From Paenibacillus oenotherae (GTDB lineage: Bacteria > Bacillota > Bacilli > Paenibacillales > Paenibacillaceae): 64,000 nucleotides of DNA. The DNA lies in contig NZ_JAHZIJ010000003.1 in the NCBI RefSeq assembly GCF_019443105.1, positions 248,001-312,000 on the forward strand, in the 5' to 3' direction. The position numbers and the translations under genes are program-made. Of the stretch, positions 35,102-43,618 are shown piece by piece; within the stretch, counting starts at the first letter, position 1; every line of letters starts with the position of its first letter. The notes under the pieces are model-generated. The model was not told where the DNA came from. It saw nothing but the letters and a program-made list of their open reading frames with translations, and ran no database searches.

Positions 35102-36916
35102 ATGAATAGTTATCGCGTACGATTGACGGTTATTATGGTCGTTATGGTCGGCTTCTCGGTGCTTGCTGCCGGAATATTCATGGGCAAGACATTCAAGACT
35201 AACCATCTTAATGCGCTGGAGGATAATCTGGTGCGCGAGATGAAGATTATTCTGGATGGGATGGACTGGAGACATGGTGAGCCGGGGGAGCTGTACGAGT
35301 ATTATACGGAGAAAGCGGTGCGTTACAAAGAAATAACGGAATCACGGATAACGTTTATAAGCGGGGACGGTACCGTTGTCGGCGATTCTGACCATGACCC
35401 CAAGATGATGGATAATCACGCCAATCGGATCGAGGTTGTCGAAGCACGAGAAGGCGGGGTCGGCAAGGCAATCCGCCATAGCGATACGCTGGATGCGAAC
35501 CTGCTCTATGTCGCTATGCAGGTAGAGCCGGGCAAGCAGCAGTCCGATATTATCCGGATGGCGCTCAGCTTGCAGGAGGTTGATGCGAGCATGCAGCGCA
35601 TCTGGATGGCGCTCTTCATCGGCCTGCTTATTCTGTTTGCCGTCGCTGCTCTGATCAGCTACCGGATTGCCCGCGGCCTTACGAGACCGCTGGAGCAAAT
35701 TACCCGGGTAGCCAAACGGATCAAGTCCATGGATTATCGCGCCCGGGTGACAGTGAAGAGCAATGACGAGATCGGGGAGCTTGGTCTTGCCATCAATGCG
35801 ATGGCAGACGGGCTGCAGGTGCAGATGGCCCGCATTCACCAGAATGAAAGCCAGCTGGCGAGCGTTCTCGATAATATGATCAACGGAATCGTGATGATTG
35901 ATCGCGGGGGACGGGTCGTTCTGCTCAACCGAAGGGCGGAGGAAGTGCTGGGCTTCTCAGCCCGCGAGCTTGTCGGACGCCATTATACGGAAGCGAAGCA
36001 GCAATATGAGCTTGCTCAGATTATACAGGATGGGCTTGAGCAGAGAGAGCATCTGCGCGAAGAGATTACCTTTTATTTCCCCGAGGAGCGGCTGCTTGAT
36101 CTCAATCTTGTGCCGATCTTCGATGAGAATGAGGATTTCGGCGGCGTGCTGCTTGTTCTGCAGGATGTATCGGCGATTAAGCGGCTGGAGCGGATGCGCA
36201 GCGAATTCGTCGCTAATGTGTCTCATGAGCTGAAGACGCCGATTGCAGCGGTCAAAGGCTTCGCAGAGACGCTTCTTGGCGGTGCGGTGAACGATCCCGA
36301 GACCGCTCGCTCGTTTCTGCAAATTATTTATGATGAGAGCGACCGGTTGAACCGGCTGATCGGCGACATTCTGGAGCTGTCCAAGATTGAGTCTCGCCGG
36401 GTGCCGCTTATGTTCTCGCCTATTGAGCTGGGGCCGTTCGTCAGCAAGACAGTGGAGCTGATGGAATCGGAGGCCGCCCGCAAGAGTATTGGGCTTACGA
36501 TGAAGGTGGAGCCGGGGCTCTATGTGGAGGCAGATGAGGATCGTCTGCGCCAAATCGTGATGAATTTATTGTCCAACGGAATCAACTACACGCCGGATGG
36601 CGGTGTCGTATCCATATTGGTAGAGCCGGTGCTGCAGCCATGGATGGAGGGCATGAATGAAGCGGATGTCGATTACGAGCATATTCGCATCAGCATAACC
36701 GATACGGGGATCGGCATACCTAAGAAGGATCTCCCACGCATCTTTGAACGTTTCTATCGGGTAGACAAGGCGCGCTCGCGAAGCTCAGGCGGAACAGGCC
36801 TTGGCCTGTCCATCGTCAAGCATCTTGTGGAGCTGCACAAGGGCACGATCCAGTTGGAGAGCAATGTCGGAATCGGCTCGACCTTCACGATCGAGCTGCC
36901 TGTATTGCAGCAGTAG
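35102..36916 (+). CDS. phoR: Sensor histidine kinase, PhoR/PnpS-like
   Basis: A 604-aa kinase with two membrane helices (residues ~5-27 and ~170-190) flanking a PhoR-type extracytoplasmic sensor domain. HAMP follows (~190-245), then PAS (~265-360, MINGIVMIDRGGRVVLLN), HisKA with phospho-acceptor His in NVSHELKTP (~378), and HATPase with NLLSNGINYTP, DTGIGIP and GGTGLGLSIVKH. GGAGGA lies 8 bases before ATG 35102. It phosphorylates the regulator 175 bases downstream, most likely in phosphate limitation; the kinase-before-regulator order is unusual for pho operons. Confidence 0.85.
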   Translation: MNSYRVRLTVIMVVMVGFSVLAAGIFMGKTFKTNHLNALEDNLVREMKIILDGMDWRHGEPGELYEYYTEKAVRYKEITESRITFISGDGTVVGDSDHDPKMMDNHANRIEVVEAREGGVGKAIRHSDTLDANLLYVAMQVEPGKQQSDIIRMALSLQEVDASMQRIWMALFIGLLILFAVAALISYRIARGLTRPLEQITRVAKRIKSMDYRARVTVKSNDEIGELGLAINAMADGLQVQMARIHQNESQLASVLDNMINGIVMIDRGGRVVLLNRRAEEVLGFSARELVGRHYTEAKQQYELAQIIQDGLEQREHLREEITFYFPEERLLDLNLVPIFDENEDFGGVLLVLQDVSAIKRLERMRSEFVANVSHELKTPIAAVKGFAETLLGGAVNDPETARSFLQIIYDESDRLNRLIGDILELSKIESRRVPLMFSPIELGPFVSKTVELMESEAARKSIGLTMKVEPGLYVEADEDRLRQIVMNLLSNGINYTPDGGVVSILVEPVLQPWMEGMNEADVDYEHIRISITDTGIGIPKKDLPRIFERFYRVDKARSRSSGGTGLGLSIVKHLVELHKGTIQLESNVGIGSTFTIELPVLQQ

Positions 36917-36999
36917 CCTGGCGAATAAAGCCATCCGGCAGACGGATAAGGAATCAGTTCATGAAACAGGATGGGGCGCCGGAAGGAACAGAAAAAAGG

Positions 37000-37028
37000 T
37001 TTACCCCCAATGGAGACAGTGATATGAT
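37000..37028 (+). promoter_or_regulatory. Sigma-A promoter of the response regulator
   Basis: TTTACC (37000-37005), 17-base spacer, TATGAT (37023-37028). It gives the regulator its own transcript independent of the kinase. Confidence 0.6.
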
Positions 37029-37091
37029 GAGTTTGTAAAAAAGAAAGCGCAAATCGCGTAAAGGCAACAAGCGCGTAGGCTGGGGGTCAAC

Positions 37092-37811
37092 ATGTCGCAG
37101 AAAGTGCTGGTTATTGAAGACGAACCGACACTCGCAAGGCTGCTCTCTTACAACCTGACACAGGAAGGGTACGACACAACGGTGATCGACCATGGCACTG
37201 AAGGGTTGCAGACGGCGCTGCAGCGTTCATTTGATTTAATAATTCTGGATATCATGCTGCCGGGCATGAACGGATTTGAGATATTGTCACGGCTGCGGCA
37301 GAGCGGCAATGTGACGCCGGTAATCGTGCTAACAGCGCGGAATGCCGAGGAAGAGGTCGTACAGGGCTTGAAATGCGGCGCGGATGATTACATTACGAAG
37401 CCGTTCGGTGTCGCCGAGCTGCTGGCCCGCGTATCAGCGGTGCTTCGCCGTACGAACCATGATGAGGGCAGAGTCAGTGAATCCTCGGAGAAGGTCATTA
37501 CCGCAGGTGAGCTGTACATCTATCCGGAGAAATACGAAGTTATCCTCAATGGCGATTCCGTACCGCTGCGTCCGAAGGAATTCGAAGTGCTGCTGTATTT
37601 GGTACAGCGTCCGGGCATGGTTATCACACGGGATGACCTGATGAATGTTGTTTGGGGATTTGATTACATTGGCGGACAGCGGACGGTTGATGTGCATGTC
37701 AGCTCGCTTCGCAAGAAGCTGGAGCTTGGCCAGCAATCGGTGCAGATCGAATCGATCCGCGGCGTCGGCTACAAGCTCGTAATGCCCAAGAAGCTGGGAA
37801 CACCGAAGTGA
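37092..37811 (+). CDS. phoP: Response regulator, PhoP/OmpR family
   Basis: A 239-aa protein. Receiver domain: acidic DE pair at residues 10-11, phospho-acceptor Asp in LIILDIMLPG (~54), Thr in LTARN, Lys in ITKPF (~104). Winged-helix effector domain ~135-230 ending QIESIRGVGYKLV. AGAGCTCG-like PhoP direct repeats were not found nearby. Start ATG 37092 behind GGGGGT. Terminator overlaps the last codons. Confidence 0.88.
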   Translation: MSQKVLVIEDEPTLARLLSYNLTQEGYDTTVIDHGTEGLQTALQRSFDLIILDIMLPGMNGFEILSRLRQSGNVTPVIVLTARNAEEEVVQGLKCGADDYITKPFGVAELLARVSAVLRRTNHDEGRVSESSEKVITAGELYIYPEKYEVILNGDSVPLRPKEFEVLLYLVQRPGMVITRDDLMNVVWGFDYIGGQRTVDVHVSSLRKKLELGQQSVQIESIRGVGYKLVMPKKLGTPK

Positions 37812-37835
37812 GTCGGTGCTCCCAGCTTTTGTGTT
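37791..37835 (+). terminator. Terminator overlapping the phoP stop
   Basis: AAGCTGGGA plus CACCGA pairs with TCGGTG plus TCCCAGCTT, followed by TTGTGTT. The left arm encodes the last residues KKLGTPK of the regulator. Confidence 0.85.
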
Positions 37836-37937
37836 GTAAGGGGCATTGACTTCAACTTGGTCAGGGAAAGGCAGCAGAGAGATTAGAGCAGGAGAGCTGG
37901 AAGAGGGAGTAGTTGGAGCTGAGGCAGGTTGCAGAAG

Positions 37938-38095
37938 AATAAGGTAGTGGCAGAAGAGGCAATAGTGGGGGAATAAGTGGCAGTAGAGGTAGGCGAAAGT
38001 AGAATAAAGTAGTGGCAGAAGAGGCAGTAGTGGGGAGTAAGTGGCAGTAGACGTAGGCGAAAGTAGAATAAAGTAGTGGCAGAAGAGGCAGCTCT
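37938..38095. repeat. Tandem repeat, 64-65 bp unit, about 2.4 copies
   Basis: Units start AATAAGGTAGTGGCAGAAGAGG at 37938 and AATAAAGTAGTGGCAGAAG at 38003 and 38067. One strand is purine-rich (GGAGAGCTGGAAGAGGGAG upstream of the first). No gene is convincingly encoded, although a long reverse frame passes through it. Confidence 0.85.
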
Positions 38096-38099
38096 CAAG

Positions 38100-38300
38100 C
38101 AGGTAGAGGTGAAAGCCTGCGAATGAGCAGGCTTTACGGCTTAAATAAGCCGTAGTTGGCACAATTCCTGCGATTAGGCATGAATATGTGGTGGAATGGG
38201 CCGATAGAGGGAAAATGGGATGAAATTCCTGCTTGTTGGCAGGCATTTCATCCCCAGCAGGCCGGAACGAAGAAAAGCATGCATTTTCGCAGGAATATTC
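38100..38300 (-). repeat. Three-hairpin dispersed element, copy B
   Basis: Hairpins GCCTGC-GAATGA-GCAGGC (38106), CCTGC-GATTAG-GCATG (38169) and CCTGC-TTGTTG-GCAGG (38228) lie in the same order and spacing as the inverted copy C at 42.6 kb. They share GGCCGATA(G/A)(A)GGG between hairpins two and three. Confidence 0.7.
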
Positions 38301-38394
38301 GATGTTTACGGAGTTGCTACTCTCTACAGCAGGCTCAATATGAGTGGCCGCACAAGCTCGGCTCCTTGCCAGGCTCCACCAACGCCCGAAAAAG

Positions 38395-38505
38395 CCGCAG
38401 CAATGCCGGAATGCTGCAGCATTGCAAACATGTCGCACAATGTAGAACCGCCGCAGCATTGCAAACATGCCGCAGCATTGAAATACCCCGCGGAAATGCC
38501 GCAGC
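38395..38505. repeat. Short tandem GCAGCATTGCAAACATG repeats
   Basis: GCAGCATTGCAAACATG occurs at ~38415 and ~38454, with partial copies (GCCGCAGCATTGAAAT, GCCGCAG) up to the stop of the AraC gene. Unit about 39 bp. No function visible; could be a slippage-prone tail. Confidence 0.6.
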
Positions 38506-39375
38506 TTAATGGCGGTTCCAGGCCAGCATGCGTTTCTGGAACTGTTTGGGCGAGCAGTCGTTGTATTTTTTGAACATTTTATAGAAATGCGCCATATTGG
38601 GCATCCCGATCCGGTCGCCAACCTCTGATACACTAAGATCCTTCGTCAGCAGAATCCGCTCTGCCCACTTGATCTTCCGGTAATTCACATATTCGGTGAA
38701 CGATAAGCCAATCGCCTTCTTGAAAAATTTAACAAAATAATAATAGCTCATATTCGCCAGCTTGCACACTTCCTCCACCTGAATGCGTTCAGACAGGTGA
38801 TCCTCTACGAAATCAAGCACATCGCGGAGCCGCAGCCGGTCGAAATCCTCGCTTTCAGCAAGCACTCTGCCGGGATCGTTGCGAAGGAGGAGCAGCAGAA
38901 AACGTTTAATAATCATATTGACAGCCATCTCATAGCCGATCTGCTTCGAGGTGACCTCATGCAATATCGACCGGATGCAATCGGCTGCTTCTTCTCTGGC
39001 TGTTTCATTCTCGCGAAAAATATAATTCGCCCGGCTAAGCGGGTTTTTCGTCTCGGAGAAGAAGCGCATGTACGGCATGGTGCTGTGATCGAAGAACTGC
39101 TCCAGATCAAATTGCAGCACAATATAGTTAAGCGTGCCGCCGAGACTGCGGTCGCGGTGCAGCTGCTTCACTCCAATCATGGCGATATCTCCGGTATGAA
39201 GCCGCATATAGTCATCATCGATATACACATCGAGAATCCCTTCCTCCACAAGGAGCAGCTCCAATTCCCGATGATAATGCCAATTGATGAAGAAATCGTG
39301 GTCCCTTTGGGCCTGAAATACTCTAATCGACAAAAGAGGGTTTTCATATACGACCTTCTCATTATAAATTTCCAC
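38506..39375 (-). CDS. AraC-family transcriptional regulator
   Basis: A 289-aa protein with an N-terminal cupin sugar-binding domain (NWHYHRELELLLVEEGILDVYID, HTGDIAMIGVKQLH) and a C-terminal double helix-turn-helix (~190-285: VEEVCKLANMSYYYFVKFFKKAIGLSF, VSEVGDRIGMPNMAHFYKMFKKYNDCSPKQF). GTG 39375 follows AAGGGGTG by 6 bases and is preferred over ATG 39405. It is divergent from the dehydrogenase gene and probably controls it in response to a sugar. Confidence 0.88.
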   Translation of the reverse strand: MEIYNEKVVYENPLLSIRVFQAQRDHDFFINWHYHRELELLLVEEGILDVYIDDDYMRLHTGDIAMIGVKQLHRDRSLGGTLNYIVLQFDLEQFFDHSTMPYMRFFSETKNPLSRANYIFRENETAREEAADCIRSILHEVTSKQIGYEMAVNMIIKRFLLLLLRNDPGRVLAESEDFDRLRLRDVLDFVEDHLSERIQVEEVCKLANMSYYYFVKFFKKAIGLSFTEYVNYRKIKWAERILLTKDLSVSEVGDRIGMPNMAHFYKMFKKYNDCSPKQFQKRMLAWNRH

Positions 39376-39546
39376 GATGACACCCCTTCTAAGACAAAAT
39401 CGCATAAAAGCAACGCCATTCCGATTCTATACTTTGCCCCATATTTTCAACTATACTTATTCTAGTGTTTGAACTGGGATGAAACAAGCATACAATTGAA
39501 AATTCCCGTAATTATTGGTGAACAATTGACTGGAGGTAGACAATCA

Positions 39547-40626
39547 ATGTCCAAAGTACGTATCGGCATTATCGGTTGCGGCGGTATTGCCAATGGAAAG
39601 CATATGCCAAGTTTAGCTAAAGTCCATGAAGCAGAGATGGTAGCCTTTTGTGATATCGTGGTGGAACGCGCGGAGGATGCGAAACGCAGATTCGGCTACC
39701 AGGAAGCGGCTGTATACAGCAATTATCACGATATGCTGCGTGACCCGTCCATAACGGTCATTCATGTCTGTACACCGAATGATTCCCATGCCGAAATCTC
39801 CATCGCAGCGATGGAAGCAGGCAAGCACGTTCTGTGCGAGAAGCCGATGGCGAAGACGGCACATGATGCGCGCCGTATGCTGGATGTTGCGAAGAGCACA
39901 GGCAGGAAGCTCAGCATTGGCTACAACAACCGTTTCCGCGCTGACAGCCGCTATTTGAAGGATGCTTGCGCGGCAGGCGAGCTTGGCGAGATTTATTTTG
40001 CCAAGGCGCATGCGATCCGCCGTCGTGCGGTTCCAACGTGGGGCGTGTTCCTGGATGAAGAGAAGCAAGGCGGCGGGCCGCTTATCGATATCGGTACGCA
40101 TGCGCTTGACCTTGCACTGTGGATGATGGACAATTACAAGCCCAAGGTTGTTCTGGGCCGTGCTTACCATAAGCTGTCCCAGACCGAGAATGCGGCTAAC
40201 GCATTCGGCTCATGGGATCCTAAGCAGTTCACGGTAGAGGATTCGGCATTCGCGATGATTACGATGGAGAACGGTGCATCGATTATGCTGGAATCGAGCT
40301 GGGCGCTTAATACGCTGGAGGTTGATGAAGCTAAAGTTACGCTATGCGGAACCAAAGCAGGCGCTGATATGAAGAAAGGCCTGCGCATCAACGGTGAGAA
40401 GAACAGCCGTCTGTATGTCAATGAAGTTGAGATGAACGCCGGCGGTGTTGCATTCTATGACGGCGCAAGCGAGAACCCGGAAGAGCTGGAGATGCGCACT
40501 TGGATCGACGCCGTTATTAATGATAAAGACGTGCTCGTGACGCCTGAGCAGGCGCTTGTCGTTTCGGAGATTCTTGAAGCGGTGTATGAGTCCTCGCGGA
40601 CGGGCAAAGCGATCCATTTTGAATAG
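39547..40626 (+). CDS. Gfo/Idh/MocA-family oxidoreductase
   Basis: A 359-aa NAD(P)-dependent dehydrogenase. Rossmann motif IGIIGCGGIANGKHMPSL at the start, EKPMAKT with the family Lys near residue 100, and DIGTHALDLALWMM with the conserved His (~185). The substrate is a sugar or polyol not identifiable from sequence. GGAGGT lies 9 bases before ATG 39547; the longer frame from 39469 is not needed. Divergent AraC gene suggests sugar-induced expression. Confidence 0.9.
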   Translation: MSKVRIGIIGCGGIANGKHMPSLAKVHEAEMVAFCDIVVERAEDAKRRFGYQEAAVYSNYHDMLRDPSITVIHVCTPNDSHAEISIAAMEAGKHVLCEKPMAKTAHDARRMLDVAKSTGRKLSIGYNNRFRADSRYLKDACAAGELGEIYFAKAHAIRRRAVPTWGVFLDEEKQGGGPLIDIGTHALDLALWMMDNYKPKVVLGRAYHKLSQTENAANAFGSWDPKQFTVEDSAFAMITMENGASIMLESSWALNTLEVDEAKVTLCGTKAGADMKKGLRINGEKNSRLYVNEVEMNAGGVAFYDGASENPEELEMRTWIDAVINDKDVLVTPEQALVVSEILEAVYESSRTGKAIHFE

Positions 40627-40839
40627 TGACTCATCTGCGGTTTGAGGACTGCAATGGATTCGAGATTCGGTGAAGGCCGGGGCTGCTAAGCTCCGGTCTT
40701 CTTCATGCCAGGCAGCAGCAGACAGGGGCGTGGTGGCGCAATAATCGGGCAGAGGAGCAACAAATCCGCCTGTAAAGCGTCTAATGAAAGGGGAATCTTT
40801 CCTTGATTCTCAAATTCAAGGCTCGGAGGATTAATGCAA

Positions 40840-42438
40840 ATGAGATTTCGGCTAGTCGCAAGCTTGCTATTATTGTTCAGCATGTTGTTGTCGGTGAATC
40901 CGGTTCCTGAAGGTGTGCAGGCAGCATCCAAGGACATCCGCATCGTATTGGACGGTTCGCTTATCAGCAGTGATGTCGCTCCTTACGTGCTTCCCAAGGC
41001 CAATGTGACGATGGTTCCGCTGCGTGTTATTAGTGAGAATTTCGGAGCTGTAGTGGACTGGTCTCCGGCTGCGAGGAAGGTAACGATTGGACAAGGAACG
41101 ACGACGATTATTATGAGGCCGGGGCAGAAGACGGCAGACGTAAGCGGAAGCAGCGTTACGCTTGATGCCTCTGCAGAGCTCAAGAGCGGTAGAGTTATGG
41201 TTCCACTGCGGTTTGTTGGAGAAGCGCTTGGCGTAAAGGTGGAATGGGACGGGATGACCCGGACGGTGTATCTGAATTCCGGCACGCTCATGCCTGATCC
41301 TGGTGCTGGCAATGGGGGAGGAAGCAAGTCGGGGTTAAAGGCGGTCTGGGTTTCCACTATCTATAATTTGGACTGGCCTTCAACGGGATCCCATGGTAAC
41401 AAACTGCTTCAGCAGCAGGAATATAGTGATCTTCTGGATGAGCTGCAAGAGATGGGGATAAATACAGTGTTCGTGCAGGTGCGTCCATCTGGTGATGCCC
41501 TCTATCCGTCAGACATCGTGCCATGGTCGAAGGTGCTGACAGGCAAGCAGGGCGCTGCACCGGATTACGACCCGCTTGGCTTCATGGTGGAAGAGACTCA
41601 CCGGCGGGGCATGGCTTTTCATGCCTGGTTCAACCCGTTCCGGGCGAATACCGATTCGGATCTCAGCAAGCTGGCTCCCAACCATGTGGCAGTAGCGCAG
41701 CCGGACTGGGTTCTGAAATCCGGGAACGGACTGCTCATCAATCCGGGCATTCCGGACGCCCGCCAGCATATTATCGATACGATCATGGAGGTTGTGAACG
41801 GCTATGACATTGACGGCGTTCATCTGGATGACTACTTCTATCCATCCTCCGGAGCATTAAACGACGATGCCACGTACCGGACATACAATGCCAATCATCA
41901 GATCACCAAGGAAGATTGGCGCCGCGATAATATTAATACGTTCGTCCGGATGCTGGGGGAATCCATTCATAGTGCCAAACCGAAGCTTAAGTTCGGCATC
42001 AGTCCGTTCGGCGTATGGCGCAACAAGGCGAAGGATGTGACCGGCTCCGATACGAGCGCAGGCGTTACCGCTTATGACAGCATGTCCGCCGATGTAAGAA
42101 CATGGATCCGCCAGGACTGGATTGATTATGTTGTACCCCAAATTTACTGGAGCCTGTCCTTCAATGCGGCTCGTTATGACAAGCTGGTGGATTGGTGGGC
42201 TGGCGAGGTTGCGGGAACGAATGTCGATCTCTACATCGGCCATTCTCCTTATAAGCTTGGAACAGGGGAGAGCGGCTGGCAATCAGCGCAGGAGATTATT
42301 GACCAGCTCAAGTATAATCTCAACTATCCTGAGGCTGTAAAGGGCGATGCCTTCTTCAGTGCCAAGGATCTGCGGAGAAATCCGCTTGGAATCAAAGATG
42401 CGCTGCAAGCCTATTACGGCGCGCAAGCGGGGCAATAA
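40840..42438 (+). CDS. Secreted GHL10 (DUF187) glycosidase with copper-amine-oxidase-N domain
   Basis: A ~532-aa exported protein with a signal peptide (ending EGVQAAS) and a copper amine oxidase N-terminal-type domain ~35-145 (MVPLRVISENFGAVVDW and MVPLRFVGEALGVKVEWD halves). A Gly/Ser linker leads to a GHL10 barrel: AVWVSTIYNLDWP, INTVFVQVRPSGDALY, FHAWFNPFR, DIDGVHLDDYFYP, FGISPFGVWRN and DYVVPQIYWS. It is a probable wall-polysaccharide hydrolase. ATG 40840 is 9 bases after GGAGGA; ATG 40834 is possible. It has the same domain pairing as the gene at 23.4 kb. Confidence 0.9.
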   Translation: MRFRLVASLLLLFSMLLSVNPVPEGVQAASKDIRIVLDGSLISSDVAPYVLPKANVTMVPLRVISENFGAVVDWSPAARKVTIGQGTTTIIMRPGQKTADVSGSSVTLDASAELKSGRVMVPLRFVGEALGVKVEWDGMTRTVYLNSGTLMPDPGAGNGGGSKSGLKAVWVSTIYNLDWPSTGSHGNKLLQQQEYSDLLDELQEMGINTVFVQVRPSGDALYPSDIVPWSKVLTGKQGAAPDYDPLGFMVEETHRRGMAFHAWFNPFRANTDSDLSKLAPNHVAVAQPDWVLKSGNGLLINPGIPDARQHIIDTIMEVVNGYDIDGVHLDDYFYPSSGALNDDATYRTYNANHQITKEDWRRDNINTFVRMLGESIHSAKPKLKFGISPFGVWRNKAKDVTGSDTSAGVTAYDSMSADVRTWIRQDWIDYVVPQIYWSLSFNAARYDKLVDWWAGEVAGTNVDLYIGHSPYKLGTGESGWQSAQEIIDQLKYNLNYPEAVKGDAFFSAKDLRRNPLGIKDALQAYYGAQAGQ

Positions 42439-42464
42439 TTTCATACATCGGGATGAGTAAAAGA

Positions 42465-42508
42465 GCGCGAGTGATAGGGGATTTCGCCCCTGTCACTCGC
42501 GCTTCTTG
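42465..42508 (+). terminator. Rho-independent terminator
   Basis: GCGCGAGTGATAGGGG pairs with CCCCTGTCACTCGCGC, followed by TTCTTGG. A 16-bp stem with one mismatch ends the GHL10 gene. Confidence 0.85.
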
Positions 42509-42564
42509 GTTCATACTCGACTGCGGCGCCATAACTGCTTCGGCAATAACCGTTCATAGAAGGT

Positions 42565-42890
42565 TCCCCAGCGCGCCTTTCACCTTCTCCAAGTGTGGTC
42601 TGAAGGCAGCGTGACAGAGTAAGAAGCCTGCGAATGTGCATGAATTTCGGTTATTAGACGCCATAATGGGGACATTCCTGCGATTATGCATGAATTTAGG
42701 GAAAAATCGGCCGATAAGGGGAAACTAAGGTGAGAAACCTGCCCTCTGGCAGGCCTTTCACCTTTGTCAGGCCAGAAATGCGAAAAAAGCTGCCGTTTCG
42801 CATGTTTCACCTGGCTCGCATCTCGTAATTCACATCTCGTATGTCTCGGCGTTCGAAATTACGGATCGATCGCCCTCTGGCAAGGAGTAC
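42565..42890 (-). repeat. Three-hairpin dispersed element, copy C
   Basis: Reverse-complement copy of 24847-25160. It holds CCTGCGAATGTGCATGAATT (~42627), CCTGCGATTATGCATGAATT (~42677) and CCTGC-CCTCTG-GCAGG (~42738). The match spans the hairpins, the GGGAAAAATCGGCCGATA segment and a diverged flank with GAACGCCGAGACATACGAG (read on the minus strand). Confidence 0.85.
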
Positions 42891-43060
42891 GTGGGCAGTC
42901 ACATGATCGCAGGCATTCCACATTGCACCGCTTCTTTTAATCAGAAATTCTGTACATACCACTTACACCGGCTTCCATTACTGAGCCCTGCCATATTGTC
43001 TGGCTTTCACAGCAGTTCGAGGGGGATATCTCAAATGGGAAACACCGAGTGAGTCAAACC
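42891..43060. other. Intergenic, nothing recognised
   Basis: No reading frame with a ribosome binding site, hairpin or repeat is seen between the dispersed element and the next terminator. Confidence 0.4.
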
Positions 43061-43063
43061 CAT

Positions 43064-43118
43064 AAAAAAACAAAAGAACCTTCAAAACCACTATAAAAGT
43101 GGAGTTGAAGGTTCTTTA
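43064..43118 (-). terminator. Terminator of the second bd-oxidase operon
   Basis: AAAGAACCTTCAA pairs with TTGAAGGTTCTTT around an inner CCACT-ATAAA-AGTGG stem. On the minus strand it is followed by T-rich sequence (TTTTGTTTTTTT). Its inner part closely resembles the terminator at 25222-25268. Confidence 0.8.
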
Positions 43119-43194
43119 CAACCCTTTATTACATACAAAGTGGGAGCTGAATATCAGCCACAAGCTAATGCTGCTCCAACCTTACGCCAACTGC

Positions 43195-43344
43195 TTATTC
43201 ATGGCGCTTGCTGTTCTCATAGCCGGCTACACCGGACGAGCTCTCATCTGACAACTCTGCGAGCGATTTGATCTCGCCATGCGGCTTCTGATTTTGCTTG
43301 CGGCTTTTCCAGGCGCTTTCCCGGCGTCTTTGCGAAGAGGTCAT
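43195..43344 (-). CDS. Small basic protein, 49 aa
   Basis: A 49-codon frame from ATG 43344 with AAGGAG 8 bases upstream. The product is very polar (MTSSQRRRESAWKSRKQNQK at the start, ending GYENSKRHE). It lies behind the cydS-like gene and before the operon terminator, so it is probably transcribed with the oxidase. Function unknown. Confidence 0.5.
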   Translation of the reverse strand: MTSSQRRRESAWKSRKQNQKPHGEIKSLAELSDESSSGVAGYENSKRHE

Positions 43345-43484
43345 GCACATTGCTCCTTTCGTGGGAGAGATGAACGGACCCTCTTAGCGTGCGCGTTCCA
43401 GCGCAGCTGTATTCTTCAGCGCCTGCCGCATATGCAGTCCTTGGCATTGCCGCGCCCGAAGAGCTTTTTTGTCAATCGGCTGCA

Positions 43485-43589
43485 TTATTCAAGCTCACGC
43501 CTTGGCTTTCTTGCTCCCCACCAGAACAGCAGGACAACGGCGATTGCCACGACGAGAAAAGGGGCTACGAAGATCAGAAATTCATTCAT
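43485..43589 (-). CDS. cydS: CydS-like small subunit of cytochrome bd, 34 aa
   Basis: A 34-residue single-helix protein (MNEFLIFVAPFLVVAIAVVL then LFWWGARKPRR). GGAGGT lies 9 bases before ATG 43589. It sits 29 bases after the subunit II stop. Size, orientation and the FLI..AP..VVA...V..FW pattern match the 33-residue CydS subunit known from the Geobacillus cytochrome bd structure, which caps a haem-containing helix of subunit I. Too short for routine gene finding. Confidence 0.75.
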   Translation of the reverse strand: MNEFLIFVAPFLVVAIAVVLLFWWGARKPRRELE

Positions 43590-43618
43590 TGTTACCTACC
43601 TCCCATGAACGATAATAA

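Noticed and set aside
37434-38633. 399-codon reverse frame
   Set aside because: It overlaps phoP antisense, runs through tandem repeats and element B, and has a composition unlike real proteins.
42580-42810. Reverse-strand frame of 76 codons in element C, with look-alikes at 38.2 kb and 48204-48452
   Set aside because: The similar translations come from the repeat DNA itself; there is no ribosome binding site and conservation follows hairpins, not codons.
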